From Tetmemena sp. SeJ-2015 (lineage: Eukaryota > Ciliophora > Spirotrichea > Sporadotrichida > Oxytrichidae), in assembly GCA_027382625.1 (NCBI GenBank), contig JAJKFJ010020788.1, positions 62,001 through 126,000 of the forward strand: DNA of 64,000 nt, given 5' to 3'. Each line of letters opens with the position of its first letter. Positions within the stretch are counted from its first letter, which is position 1. A model generated the notes under the pieces. The model saw nothing but the letters and a program-made list of their open reading frames with translations. It did no database searches and had not been told where the DNA came from. The position numbers were made by a program, and so were the translations under genes. Positions 32,191 through 46,109 of the stretch are shown here, one piece after another.

Positions 32191-34721
32191 TCATAAATTC
32201 TTCTTATATTTCTTTTTCCTCTTCTTTAGTGTCGGTCTAATTATTTTAGTTTTCATTTGTAGATCAAAGTTCAAGCTTGTCGTGTTTTCTTGCTTTTTAA
32301 GAGCAGAAACTTCATTCAAAGATAGCTTGACTTCTCTTGAAGGCTTGATATTAATTGAAACAGATTCCGCACTCTCATAAAATCTATGCAGCTCTTGCAA
32401 TACTTGCTTCATCTTCCAGTTTTTGCTATTTGCCAAGGTTACAATCTATCTCTACTCGAAATTATGAATTTATATTTCCTCTAAAATAGGACTAAGGAAA
32501 TCTTTTAGCAAACTCTTCTAATCACATTAGAGCTGAACTATGAGTTAGCACATTAAAATAGTCGCTATCAGAGAATCGAAAGAGTTGTTTTTCTAAAAGC
32601 CAAATCTTGAATTTGCTAGATCTACTTTCAGCAACAGCTGTTAGTCTTCCTTCGTCTCAGAATCTTAGGAATACTTAAAATAAAGAAGTTACTAATCATA
32701 TATTAGAATTGGATATCAACTATACTCTTCTCAGCTTGCAATATTATCTTAGAACCTTAAATTCTTCTTCTTTGATGAGAGATTAACTTGTAGCTATCTG
32801 AATTGAGAACAGTGATTTCTCATTCTCTTTTTCAACTTATCCATTCTCTTCAACTTTTTCTAATCCTTGGTCTAAGGGAGAGCTAGTTGAAAATACTCCT
32901 TTGCTTTGATTTTAAGAATTAGAAATCAGGAATTCTACAAGGATTATTGTGAGCTCCTCAGAGCTATATACTCTTAAATTTTCCTATAGTTTCAGCTCCA
33001 TCTCCTCTTCAAAGTCCTCAGATTTAGATGTGTTTTGCTCTTATGGTTAGAGTATCTCAGCCAAGAGCAAGCTTTCTCCAATGGGATCGGAAGTAAGGAT
33101 ATAATTGCCGCACTAGCTGTGACTCACAGAGAACTACTTGAGCTGATGACTCAACACATTCTTGCCCAGGGTGACTGAAGGAGAGATAACGCTCTCAAAG
33201 TTATGGTTAGTGTTTTACTAAACCTCTGGGACTAAAAATCCAGGGAAGCCGAAGTTAGCAAGTATCTTGCGCATATATTCGTAAGCAGGCCCATGAAGAC
33301 TAGAATAGATGAGCCTCTTGCACTCCTTGTTGATCTTCCTTTGATTGAAGAGGAACCTTTCCTCAAGATCCTAGATGTAGGACTTGATAGTAACGTCTGT
33401 GAAATTATCTGGCTTAAATTTCAGCTTCTTGGAGGTGTAGTCATAAAGAGGAGATAGATCTATCAGGTACTTTTGAGCGAGAACATAGTCTTCCACTGAC
33501 TTCTCTATCTGACTTGAGGTCTCTTTGTTGATTCAGATCCCCTGAGGAATTAAAAATCATCAGGCCTGAATAGCTCTTAGGCCTGTCTCTTCCAGTCACT
33601 AGTAATCCCAGGATGCATTTCATCTTTTGAGTGAAGTAAGAGATGAAAGGAGCCACAGCATATCTATCCAGGCAAAATACTCGGATCTGATAAGCTTTGA
33701 GAACAGCAGTGAGAATATTGGACAAGCCAAAAGACTCATATCTAGAGTCAAAGCCAATCAGCACTCCTTAGTTGGCTAGATCGTTTCTGTCAAACCTCTC
33801 AAACAAAAACTCAGCTATTCCATGTCCGAGCTTCTGCATATTCACGTAATTAATCCTATTATAGCCTCCATAGTACTTCTTGCAAATGACTCCTGGCTCT
33901 TTAAATCTTAGCTTCTTTCCAAAGAGTCTCTTTAGCTTCTAACTCTTGTCATGAATAAGCAGCCTCTCAATTTAAAAGCGTGTCTCCTCATTAAAGTCTA
34001 AACTATTCCAAAATGCAGCAGCATGCTTTATCTCCTTGAGAACTTTTCAAAAATAAATAATGATTGAAACTTTCTCATCTGGATTGAGCAACTGCTTAAT
34101 AATCTCTTTGGGGTAGTTCTTATTGTCATAGTAGGGAATAGTACTAGCCACCATTAACTGCTAAGAGGTCTTAATTATGAAATTAGTCTCACTCTTGCAA
34201 GAGATGAGCAGCATGTGATAATTTTTAGAGACTATCAGATTGTTCCTCCAGTTTCCATTTGGGATCTAAAACACTGCTTTAAATCTTTTGGGTTGTGGTT
34301 AGCCATTCTATAGGCCTCCACTTTACGCAGAACTATTCGGTTGTAGATTTAAGGTTTGGCCATTGGCTTGATTTGTGGAACTCAATGGGGGCTAGTTGCT
34401 ACTAGATGCTTGCTTTGAAATTCTTAGCAATTCCTAGAATTGAGACTAACTTGGGGTGTTTGACCTCTGAAGTCTCAGGACTAATATATCTCTGACTGTT
34501 GAAGCTGCTGGAGTCTAGGTGAGATCATGCTTGGAGAGGGGCTGTTCAGCATAGTGATAGAAAATGGATTATGATGGTTGAGTGGGGTACCTGCACTGCT
34601 CGTTTGATTAAGGTTGTTGCTTTGGAAATTCGTCACAGATCCAAGTGACTTCGAAGTATTCAGCTACTGGTTATATGAACAAATAAATGAGAATGATTCT
34701 CTGGGCAGTAGAATTCATCAT
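32191..34721 (-). CDS. Phosphoglucomutase-like pseudoenzyme
   Basis: The region from about 34050 downward matches the alpha-D-phosphohexomutase family (PGM2-like). Matching pieces are FWNSLDFNEETRFQIERLL, YYGGYNRINYVNMQKLGHGI, GVLIGFDSRYESFGL, the segment ending YSGLMIFNSSG, then YSSLHGPAYEYMRKILANFG. The key loops are changed: the phosphoserine loop, normally TASHNP, reads TGRDRP (plus 33571-33602), and the metal loop, normally DPDADR, reads SDPIGESL (about 33071-33095). The enzyme is therefore probably inactive. A Gln/Ser/Asn-rich N-terminus starts near ATG 34719-34721. The C-terminus is basic (KKRKKKYKKNL) and ends at TGA 32191-32193. Frame changes near 33545, 34060, 34400 and 34690 show unresolved IESs or errors. 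Confidence 0.7.
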
Positions 34722-34786
34722 CTTTTACCAGGTGCTTCACATGAACGCAGACTGCCTTGAATTGAGTTTAGAGAATAAAATAGAAT

Positions 34787-36579
34787 TCATAAATAAGTTT
34801 AGCCGTCGTTAATGGCTTTGAATATAGCAGCATCCTCTGCTGAAATGCCCGCTCCATAGTTGCTTCCAGGCTCAACATTAGATCCCTGATACATTATCCC
34901 ATTCATAGTCATAACGCTTGCTCCTATCTTCACATCCCCATTAATATTCTGAGTAACCAAAAAATGTTTATTAAATCAATTCCATATCAGTCGAAGGTAA
35001 AATTTAAGAACTAATTAACTTTTATACTTATGGGTTAACTCTTCTTTGAGGTTTCAAGAACGACTTCTTTTTCTTTGATGACTTATCGGCTCGACGTCTA
35101 CTATCCTCTTCATACCTGTGCCTATCCTTGTCTCTTCTATCTCTACTCCTATCTCTATTTCTATGATTACTCTTATCACTCTTATGATGTCTCTTTGCAT
35201 CTCTGTCGCTTTCCTAGCTGCTAGCACTGCGGGATCGTTTTCTATGATTACTCTTTCTATTGTCTCTCCCTCTTCTTTCTCTACTATCCGACCTATCTCT
35301 TGCTCTCCTTCTATCTCTATCCTCTCCCCTAGATCTTTCATCCCCTCTTCGATTATCACTGCCCTTTTCCTTGTCTTTATAGTTGGCGAAGAGCTGATAG
35401 ACTTGTCGCTCTTTCTCCTTCTCTCTCATCTGCCTCTCATCCTACAAGATCTTATCAGCTGCAGTCTGAAGCATCTTTCTCCTGTACTAATTCCACTACT
35501 TAGCCACTGACTGTGAGAAGTCCACATGGATTCTACGCTCATCAATAGCCACACCTTCCATCCTAGAGTAAGCCTCTATGCAGGCTTCTTCAGTCTCGAA
35601 TTCTATGAAAGCATACTGCAGGGAATCCCCAGTCTTCCAGTCTCTGATGATCTCACAGCACTTTATCACTCCAAAGCGAGAGAATATCAACCTTAAGTCC
35701 CCATCCTGAGTAACTGGATTCAGTTTGCAAACAAAGAGCACGTTCTTAGGAGGTTCGATATCGGCATCTGGCAAATCCTCTAAGATCTCTAAAACTGCTG
35801 CTCTGGTCTTGGTTTGATGTTCAAGGATCTCCTTCTGGATGTCGTCCTCTGTCTTGTCCCTCATCATCTCTGCGATGTCCACGTCGTCGTCCAGCCTGTC
35901 CTCGTACTCCACCACTTCCCCCTTATCATTGGTAACTTTGCTCCTATTAGCAACTGGAGAGGGAGACCGAGAGGGAATAGAAAGTCCAGGTGGGTCCTCA
36001 TCTTCGAAAGGACCCTCGCTAATGATGAGAGTGTGCTTTATTCTAATGTTTTGGTATGGCTTGCTGTCCTTGTCGCAATAAGCTAGGTTGATCTTGTCAA
36101 GGGTGTCAAAGCCCTCAGCCACCTGACCAAAGATGGTGTGCTTGTTATTGAGATGTTGTCTATCCTAATCACTGAGAGTGATGAAGAAGGCACTCCCGTT
36201 CATGTTAGGGCCCTTGTTGGCCATAGCCACCAGGCCTCGCTTGTTAAAGCGCTGGCTGATCTTGCCTCCCTTGGTCTGAATCTCGTCTTCAAAGTAGATC
36301 TTCTCAGGGTCTTTGCTTGTGATCCCCCATATCGACACTCCCGAAGATCCCTTGTTATTACTTTATTATAAAATAAATATAAAAATTAAATTATTTTTAT
36401 TTGTGTATAGTAGGGTCCCCACTCTGAGTCAAGTAGTCCTTCTGCACTTCGTAAAAGAGGCAGTTGTTGTAGTACTTAATTTTGCACAGCTTCAAAAAGT
36501 TAAAAGTGGTCTTGGGGCACTGGTCCACAAACAGGTCTATAACCAAGTCGCCCACTGATGTCTCCAACAGAACTGACAT
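34787..36579 (-). CDS. PPIL4: PPIL4-type cyclophilin with RRM, RS tail and cytidine-deaminase-like C-terminus
   Basis: Peptidyl-prolyl isomerases of this type associate with spliceosomes. From ATG 36577-36579 ([20 protein letters not shown]) the cyclophilin domain runs to about residue 175, with the PPIL4-like segment [19 protein letters not shown]. An acidic linker, an RRM ([20 protein letters not shown] and [18 protein letters not shown]) and an Arg/Ser/Glu-rich tail follow. One IES (pointer ACAA) and one 79-nt intron (34949-35027) make exactly 555 codons to TGA 34787-34789. The last exon, 54 codons, reads [20 protein letters not shown], then [16 protein letters not shown]. This closely resembles the cytidine deaminase zinc motif region, with Ser in place of Cys in CAE. 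Confidence 0.85.
36356..36404 (-). other. IES, pointer ACAA (PPIL4)
   Basis: Plus-strand TTGT copies are at 36352-36355 and 36401-36404. Removing 49 bp joins SGDPTIHK to GSSGVSIWG. Without it the frame hits a break inside the cyclophilin domain. Confidence 0.85.
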
Positions 36580-36655
36580 TATAAATTAATAAACTAATTC
36601 ACCCACTAAAATATATAAGAGATTATAATTTTCAAATTAGCTTTAATTTAACAAA
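36580..36655. promoter_or_regulatory. 76-bp divergent intergenic promoter region
   Basis: The start codons of PPIL4 (-) and RBBP4 (+) are only 76 bp apart, so the region between them must hold both promoters in the germline arrangement. It is AT-rich; no specific element is identifiable. Confidence 0.4.
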
Positions 36656-38146
<1,491 letters not shown>

Positions 38147-38257
38147 GAGAGGAAGCTAGGATAGATGATATAATTTATTCTTAATTTTAACAAGTTTACT
38201 TATGTAAAACTACTTCTAAATACCACTCACTTATATAATAGAGAGTCTTAGTTATTC

Positions 38258-40623
38258 TCATAAGTTCATATTTATTTTGCTGATATCTCCAGCTTCAATA
38301 ACTAAACTATCGAAGCCCTTGTCAATCAGTTCACTGTTTTAATGCAAGTATTCTTCATTCTGCTGTTGAAACCTCTCAAGAAGTTCGTCGGTTTCTTTGT
38401 CCAAATCTCTGTTAGGAAGCCTAGAGTGCTATACTATCTTAGAGCCAGTCTGGCTACTGCGTGGGATTAAGGCATGCTCTAATGCTTCCTCATTACCATG
38501 AGCATCCTGCGATTAATCCATGGTGTTGAACTGATCTAGATATGATCTTTGATTGTACTACCTCGAATAGACCTCATTTTTGTTATTACTGCTAAAAGAA
38601 AAATCTATGCCCTTCTGATTCTTAAACTCTTAGTTAATTATTTTTTCCAATTGCTGGTCGTTTTATATCTACGAGTGATTAACCTAATGGTGAGATGAAG
38701 ATATTGACTTGCGAGTTTTGATGTCTTTTGGTTTGATCTCCATCTCTCCTATCTCTGGGCCTAGATTATAGGAAGCTATATCTAAAGTAGACTGAGAGGG
38801 ATGTTTAGTAGTTGGGTGAATCAACTCTTTTTCCTTGCTTTCTGGCTGTTTTGATTCATTAATGATCTAGTCTAATTTGATCTTGCCTTTGCCAGCTGCT
38901 CTTCTCGTAGTCTCGGGTATCTTTGCCAGTTTCTTAGAACTTGGGTCAATAGACTTACTCCTGTTTTAAACTGACTTCATCCCACTGAGTACTGTATTAT
39001 TCTAAGTACTCCGACTGGAGAGATCCCCATTTGCTGATATCATTCCTTCAACCACTGAGTTATTCGCTCTTCCTTGCACCAGGGAGTGACTATAGTCGTT
39101 GGAGTTTACATCAATTGAGAGATGATTCAATCGCACTGCCTTGGCTCCTTAAAACCCTGGCTTTAAAGGTAGCATACTGTACTTTGCGCTTATCTCTCGC
39201 ATCTTATTAAACCTAAAGGAAATGTCATTTAATTCGATAATAAATAAGAGTCAATTTATATTGCTCAGCCATCTTGCTATTTGAGTTTGAGATTGGCTTA
39301 GGCTGCATCATACCCTCGATTTCAAGATAGGCTTGGGAACTTAAATTATAAACTTTTATTAAACTGATAGAGTTAACATTGTTTTTCACCAAATCCTTTA
39401 GCTTTAACTGATAAAGCTTGATTAAAAAAATAATGAATAGTTCAATAGATTTCTTTGTCCTACTCTGCAACCTTCCCATTAAGAGTATCTATCTTCTGCT
39501 AATACTTTACTTTCAGCTTCTCTATCTTAGTCTTCAAATATTAGCCTCTCTTGAACAAGGTTTCCTTGGCTCTGAGTAGTACACCGTTCGCTCTCTGTAA
39601 CTCTTCAAGCTAAGGATTCTCTGGAAAAGCGAGTACCCCATTTTGATTGTATTGCTTCTCTTAACTGTTCCTCCTTTGAGGTGATGCTCCCGATATCACG
39701 CTGGCTATTTCATTTCTCTAGTCTTAAAAAACAACTGACTGGTCGGTAGCTTCTTGACTTGCACCAAGAACCATAGATTGATTTTACAAAGAGACCTGAT
39801 TACTTGAGACTAACTAGGCCTACATACTCTTAACCTTCAGTTTTAACTCTCTATTTGACTCTTCCAGTTTAATCATGTACTCATGTGCGTTTAAACTAGC
39901 TTTTTCCTCCCTCCTGTTCTTCTCCTCAAACTGCTTTACCTTCTCCTTTGCTTATCGCAGTTCTTCCTTCGCTGCTTTCAATCTCGCTTCATAGTCACCC
40001 TCATTCACAATCTTCTCTAAGGCTGTACCTTAGTCTCTCTATATGCGTTGCAAACTCTTGACTTCCTTTTAGAGCTCTTGATTCTTGCGTTCTGCCTCTT
40101 TCAGCTTGTCTTCCAACTCTAATACTCTTGCAAAGCCTTCCTTGTGCTGTAGCTTTGCTCTCAGTATTTCATTTTGCTTTTTAAGAGTGGCTATGATTCC
40201 AGCATATGTAGCAATTTCTTTATCCTTGAGCTTAATTTACAGTTGCTGTTTAGGCCTTGAAGGGGAGCCAGTTCCCAGTTGCAAATTAGCCTCACTTTAA
40301 GTTTCACTTTGAGTGTTCAGATTCAGGTGCGCCTAGCTTAAGCCATTCCTTTAGCTTTGAATTTAAAGTTGAAGTTGCCGCTGAGAGGACAGCGAGATGT
40401 CTAAAGCTTAAGAAAGCTTGGCCAACTTTTCCTTGAGGAGTTAGTTTGAGTCTCTGAGCTTTTAATTCTAGTTTTCTTTTTCAAGTAAGATGTTATTGAT
40501 GGAGGAGGAGTAACCACTGTTCTGGTGCTATCGCAGGTTCGCAGTGGACTATTCGTAATCAACGACCGATAAGTTATTAAGAGATAGCTTGGAATTGTTC
40601 TAACTCGCGTGTACTCCCTTCAT
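38258..40623 (-). CDS. Long coiled-coil protein, unknown
   Basis: ATG 40621-40623 (MKGVHASQNNSKLSLNNLS) opens a clean frame of about 390 codons of heptad-rich coiled coil (EIATYAGIIATLKKQNEIL, then LKEAERKNQELQKEVKSLQ), interrupted by Ser/Gln linkers. It ends near 39450 with RANGVLLRAKETLFKRGQY. After an AT-rich break (39200-39440) coding resumes in another frame with a polar tail (VRLNHLSIDVNSNDYSHSL) to TGA 38258-38260 (GFDSLVIEAGDISKINMNL). Cytoskeletal or basal-body roles are common for such proteins but no family is recognised. At least two IESs remain to be placed around 39200-39450. Confidence 0.6.
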
Positions 40624-40862
40624 TAAGATAGAAAGCTTAGTAATAGTAAAAGTTGACTTATGAGAGTGATAACTGATCTTTGAAGTAGGAGCCCTTAGTT
40701 GGGATTACGATATAATTATAGAATCAAAACTTATAATTAAGTCGACAAACATAAGTGCTTATAGGTTGAATATTAAAGCTTAATGTTATAATTTCATAGT
40801 TATAGTGTTAATAGAAATATTTTTTCTCAGTGACTGAGTGTGTTGTGAGTTAAGCATATCTC
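40624..40862. other. Intergenic, AT-rich
   Basis: This 239-bp gap lies between two minus-strand genes. Nothing specific is seen. Confidence 0.5.
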
Positions 40863-43800
40863 TCACATCTGTTGTGTAATTCGCTTGAACTTGCCTGACC
40901 TTTCTCTTTAGATGATGCCTGCATCTTCTGAGTATTTGAAAACCTCTCCAAAGGGATCGTCCTTGATTACGAGAGAGTTAGACCTGATGCTCTGAGAAAG
41001 AGACTCTCTTAGACTTTTAGTGATGCTTCTTCTGCTCTCGCTCCACAAGCTGCTTCCATCTCCTGATCCTAACTCATCCTAGTCATTGCCCTCAAATTAG
41101 TCCTTACTTAGCATGAGGATGTGATTGAGGGCGATTTCGAGAGTGGTCATGCAGTAGCCAAGTTTTGTATTTTTTATAGTAGAGGTGGAGAATTCGTTCA
41201 TGAACTTTATCTAAGCAAACAGGTCGCTCACATTCTGTCTTGCCTTTATGGTGATGAAGATGTAAATCATGAGCATCGAGTCCCCATTAACATACTCTCT
41301 CATTTACAAAATGGACATGAATGATGGAGATTTAATTGATGGTGAGCTTTTCTTTGTCAATTACAGTTATACCCTTCCAAAATTTATTGATGGATTCCAC
41401 TATAGAGCTGCTGACTGTAGCTAGGCACTTCAGCTTATCGATGGGGTTCAGGTATTCTGGAATCATCTTCAGTTGCTACACTGCATGAACAAGATATTAA
41501 AATCTGCTTATTAGTTTTATCAAATGAATGTAGGGCTTTTGCTTAAGTCTGAGCTCTATCTCTTCCTTCAAGTTAATCATTTTCTAAATCTATTGGTATA
41601 AAAGCTATGTGATGATCTGTTGATAAAATCTTGACTGTCTTTCTTTGCTCGATGGAGAGGGACCTGTACTTCATCTCGAATTCATCACTGTTATCACTAT
41701 CTAAATTCTCCTACTCATTTTAAATAATGAAGTATAAGCCCCTATAATTTATTAGAGCATTTTGAGCTTCAGGGTGGGGGAAACTCATAGCGGCAGCAAC
41801 ATCTAAAGCCTTTTGATTCCCGTAGCTGCTGACTATTGAACTAGTCAGGTCCTAGTCCTCCCTGAAGTTAATTTAATGTTTCAAATTACTTCAAGAAACA
41901 ACTATATATAAGTTAAGGCGAATGGACTTCATCCTCTGTCTTTGTTGCTCAATCTCAAAGATTGTGGGCCTTGCTTAGTACTCCTTGTCCTCTTCTTCAC
42001 CTTCTAGTTCTTCATCATCACCACCCAACATTTCAAAATCTATGTGATTCCCCTCGCTCTAATCATCAGAGTCTTCATTCACCTCAGTAATGGCATTTGA
42101 TACGTCGTACATGTTTTAGTGGGAAACATGCTATTGCAACTGACTGTTTTAGTCACCAGTTTATTGTCTTCCTGCAAGATTTGCAATAGCTAAATCTTAT
42201 ATATGATGAAAATATTTGAGGACGCCTCACCAGAGTATGAGGATGGGTCTTAGCTACCTGAGCCTTCCCTCTCATCAGAGCCTCCAGAGCTTCCTCCAAT
42301 ATCCCCATCGTTGCCTGAGTATTTACTACTCCTTCTTTGTTAAGGAGCTCCAACATTTTATAGCTAATTGAGTTGCTATTAGTGGAACTAAAGGATCTTA
42401 CTGTACCTATCGAGGCAGAAGTAATTTCCCAGGCCTATCTAGTGACACCTGATGCGCTATAGTTCATTCATCTTCATCTTTAAGTCTCGCTCTTCGTTCA
42501 TTGTGCAAACACGACAGAAAGCTACTATCAAGTTTGACAGTCTGTCTATGAACAACACTCTAGTAAGAGTCTCGACTATATCTTCTTTCATTTGTTCAAG
42601 TACTGTCTGCTGCACCACTGGCAGATAAAAGCGTATGCAAATAGCGTACATCAGGGAAAGGAACTGACGAATCTCGATCAAAGCCTGCTAGGCAGTTTTA
42701 TAGCGCAGAGAGTTCTCATTCTTGAAGAAAGCTACTTATTTGGCAAAGGAACCTCTCTTCATGCTGCTACGAGGAGAGCTGTTTATTGTATGATCTTCAA
42801 CAGGCTAAGATATGAAATCTTAATCATGTAAGGATTTATAATAACTCATATTATATAATCTAGGAATCCCATTTCGTCAGGGTCCATTAGATTCATATCG
42901 ATATCATAGTTTTGAAATAGCTCATCGATGCTTGGTCCCTTCGCCTAATAAGTCTATTCAAGGTGTTGTCGCTAAGTTTCAGTAACATACTTAAGCTCAA
43001 ATTTTCCAGGTGTAAGCTCCTTGATTAGATAGTAGTCACCGCTCTTTTCATCTTAAATTATCTACCAAGCGTAGTGCTTGACGAAGTAAAAGGCGAATCG
43101 TTTCATAACTATGTTTAAAGGGTGTTCTAAGTTCATCAACTGCATTTTTATTATCTCAAAGAGTAAACGAGTTGGCTTGTCCATCTACTCTAATGTTTCG
43201 AACTCTTTTGTTGGGTCTTCTATGTCGTAGATGAATCTTTGGAAGTTTTCCTCTTGCTTTGATATGAAGTCACTTGCAACTAATCTCATACCAAAAATTA
43301 AAAAATAAACTGGTTCCCCTCCCAGAGCTAATGACGCATGCCCAAAGCTACGAGATGGAGCATCATCTAGCTTAATATAGCTGCTTGTATTGATGAGGGC
43401 TCCTCTCTTTTCAATAGAGCTTTAGAGTGAGTATTTCTAGCTGGTTTAGAAATCTCCATAAGACTGCTGGCTCAGCTTTCTGGACATTAGAGCTTGCCTT
43501 ATTGGCTAAGCATTTACCTAGGAGCGGGTGAAGTTCAAATGGTATATGTTTGACCTGAATAAATTCAATTGATTCCTTAAAAATGAATTTGGTGTCTAGG
43601 AACTCCTCTTAGTTATTGTCTAAGAAGCGTGTGAGTTGATCAGCCCATACTAACCCCTCCAAGTTTTTCATGTTGCGCATAAGGTAGACGCTCCATATTT
43701 CATATGAACAATTGATTAAGATTTAATGATGTTTCATTCTTGTCTTGCTTTGCGAAGTTGACTGGATAGCAAATCTGCTTTCTCTAAGGTGATTTGAATC

Positions 43801-44819
43801 TCTCACTTTTCTTTCTCCTCTGTTGCAAGTTTATTGCTCCATAAGTTTGTTGATCTCTAGCTTTGGCCTTCTTAGAGCTACTTCCAAATCCAAAGATACT
43901 CCAAAAGCAGCAGCTGCTCGAATTCTAGCCATAGTTCTCCTCCAAGTAGTTTGCTCTTTCTACCTTGCTAAGTGAAGAGCGGAGCATTTAATTATTTCCA
44001 CCACTCTGTGTAGGCAGCTCTGGTGATTCTAGTTCAATAAGATAAGATAAACTTGTGAAATAATAACATAAATTTAACTCATCCATCTAGGTTGGCTATG
44101 TTTGAAAAGCTTGGATCTCAGAAATCCTCAAAGTTTTGCTCTCACTATTGGTATTCAAATTGCTAGATCCCATCTGCTATTGGCTCCTCTGATTTTAGTT
44201 CTAAGGCAGCTGAGACTCAACAAAGAACTTAGACTGTCGATACTTGAGATCCTTGACGAGAGCGTTCTTCTTTTGACGGGACAGATCCCGTATGGCCTTG
44301 CTTGAATTTTACCTTATAGATCTAGAATTGGAACGCATGGGTGATGCCATGATTCCTGAATAGTTCGATTGATTTGAGTTCTTCCTATTGTTGAAGTTAA
44401 TAATAATTAAACTTGATAATATAAGCCACAATATAATAAGTTCATGGCAGATTTGACGTGTCTGTGGTGAGATGGCTTTGTAAGTGCAACCTAGGATTTT
44501 GAATTGATGTAGTTGGTGCTCTCTGATATGATATCTTGCTCTTCTCCCTTGCTTTCTACTGTGGCGAAAGACATTGTGAGATTATTCTAGTTTGCTTTGA
44601 TGAGAGAATTTGACTAGCTGACGTTTGGCTCTGCGTTATAAGTGAGCTTCCTGTTGCTCAAACCCTTACGCTGAGAATAAATAAGAGAGAGTAATTTAAA
44701 TGAAACTATAAAAGCTATAAATATTAAGAAGAGGTGATTAGGTTAGGACTGAAGGAGATAGATTTGAGTGATCTATCTTGTTGTTGCTACTACGAAAGCT
44801 GATGCTTCTGATGATTCAT
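40863..44819 (-). CDS. Large hypothetical protein with helical core
   Basis: ATG 44817-44819 starts MNHQKHQLSQQQQQDRSLKS, a Gln/Ser-rich region that includes a CC-containing motif (SSSCCFWSIFGFGSSSKKAK) near 43900. A helical core follows: EFIQVKHIPFELHPLLGKCL, VYFLIFGMRLVASDFISK, QMDKPTRLLFEIIKMQLMNL and LIEIRQFLSLMYAICIRFYL then LTRVLFIDRLSNLIVAFCRV. An acidic tail follows, and the gene ends SEDAGIIQRERSGKFKRITQ near TGA 40863-40865. One IES (pointer AACTT) is placed; several more frame breaks lie near 43400, 42850, 42350 and 41200. The core looks like an alpha-helical scaffold but I do not recognise the family. Confidence 0.55.
44399..44442 (-). other. IES, pointer AACTT
   Basis: Plus-strand AAGTT copies are at 44394-44398 and 44438-44442. 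Removing 44 bp joins HVKSAMNF to NNRKNSNQSNYSG in frame. Confidence 0.82.
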
Positions 44820-45045
44820 ATTTTGCGTAGAGAGGTGTCTGTATTTTACAAAATAATTATAAAAAATATAAATGATTCCCTTTTCAACACTGGATATCTA
44901 TCATTAATAGTCGGGCCAGGAAGATAAGCACACTTTGTCAATTATTTAATCAAAAATGAATATCAAGAGTTCATTCTCTAAAAGAGAAAGTAATTAACTA
45001 TCAAAGGAAGGTATAATTTGTAATTTAATTTATAATAGGCCACAA

Positions 45046-46109
45046 ATGAGAGCCACTCAAAAGGGTACAGATCAACGCTAGGCTTAAATTATAGCTCCTT
45101 ATATTCATTTATATTAAATTCAAGCGAAGCAAGATGCACAAAGGAAGGAGTCAGAAGAGAAGGAAATGGCAAAGCTTAAGAAAGATGCAGTCATAAATTT
45201 TTTACTATAAAATCTCTTCTCATCTATAATTGAATGCAGACATTTTCTTCTTTGGTCACGGTTGGGGATTAGAGTCTGTCAGAGAAAGAATTAGAGGCTG
45301 CAGAAAGGGAAGAGAGACTCTAAATGAGTATAAAGGAGCAGGGACTACAGCAAATATCAAAGCATCAAAGCAAGTTCATGGAGTCTTGCAAGGCTATGCT
45401 TTTGGCCTTTGACGATAAGCATAAAGTGCTAAAGAGCAAATACATGTCTTGCCTTGAATAATAATGTCAGACACTTGAGGAGCACCTATTTTAATTCATT
45501 TAGAAACAATTATTCTCTCTCTATTTTCAGAAGAAGAGAAGAGCTTGAACACTTACAAACTAGAGGATAGGTTCCATGCAGATAGCAAAAATAAGTAGAA
45601 AATATTTGTGCACGAGTCTAGAGAAGAACTAGCTAAGGAGTATAACTCCTGCATTACTAATTGCTCGAGAGATCTCCAAGATATGCGCTTTGAAATTGAG
45701 TTCTAGGCTAGGGAACATTTCATACTCATAAGTTATTTTGATTCGTGTTTATTAAAAAATAGGAACTGCAATTGAATTTAAACGACTGCTTTCATTTTTG
45801 TCAGTTGGACTCAGCAGACATTATAGACTGCAATATTAGGTGCTATAGACTACATACAAGCTTCATTCCAACCATCCAAAATAAAGTTCACTCCATGTAT
45901 GATCAACGCATAGCAGGCCAAGTAAATCGTCCGAGGAGTTACAGAGACTATAATTAATTAGCCTATAAATGTGATCATTATCATTTTATGGCGAGTTTGG
46001 AGAGTGGAATAAATTCTTTCTCTCTAGAGAGGAGATCTTGGACATAGCAGCTGGAAGAAAAGACAGAGAGTTTATGGAAAACAAGTTATTGCAAAGCAAA
46101 AAGATTTGA
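45046..46109 (+). CDS. Coiled-coil hypothetical protein
   Basis: ATG 45046 (MRATQKGTDQRQAQIIAPYI) leads into a charged helix (AKQDAQRKESEEKEMAKLKK). Coding then continues through ELEAAEREERLQMSIKEQGL, FMESCKAMLLAFDDKHKVLK and EDRFHADSKNKQKIFVHESR. After AT-rich breaks it reads DIIDCNIRCYRLHTSFIPTI and ends REEILDIAAGRKDREFMENK before TGA 46107-46109. Frame changes near 45200, 45500, 45750 and 46010 indicate three or four IESs or introns. Predicted product is about 280-300 residues, mostly helical. No family is recognised. Confidence 0.55.

Noticed and set aside
34787..34960. A separate complete cytidine deaminase gene
   Set aside because: Only the first half of the motif set is present, the Cys of CAE is Ser, no PCGACR-like motif follows, and the exon fits PPIL4 in frame.
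35118..35510. Plus-strand Ser/Ile-rich open frame opposite the PPIL4 RS tail
   Set aside because: It is the antisense of an Arg/Ser/Glu-rich coding tail; the minus strand has RRM homology and an exact codon count.
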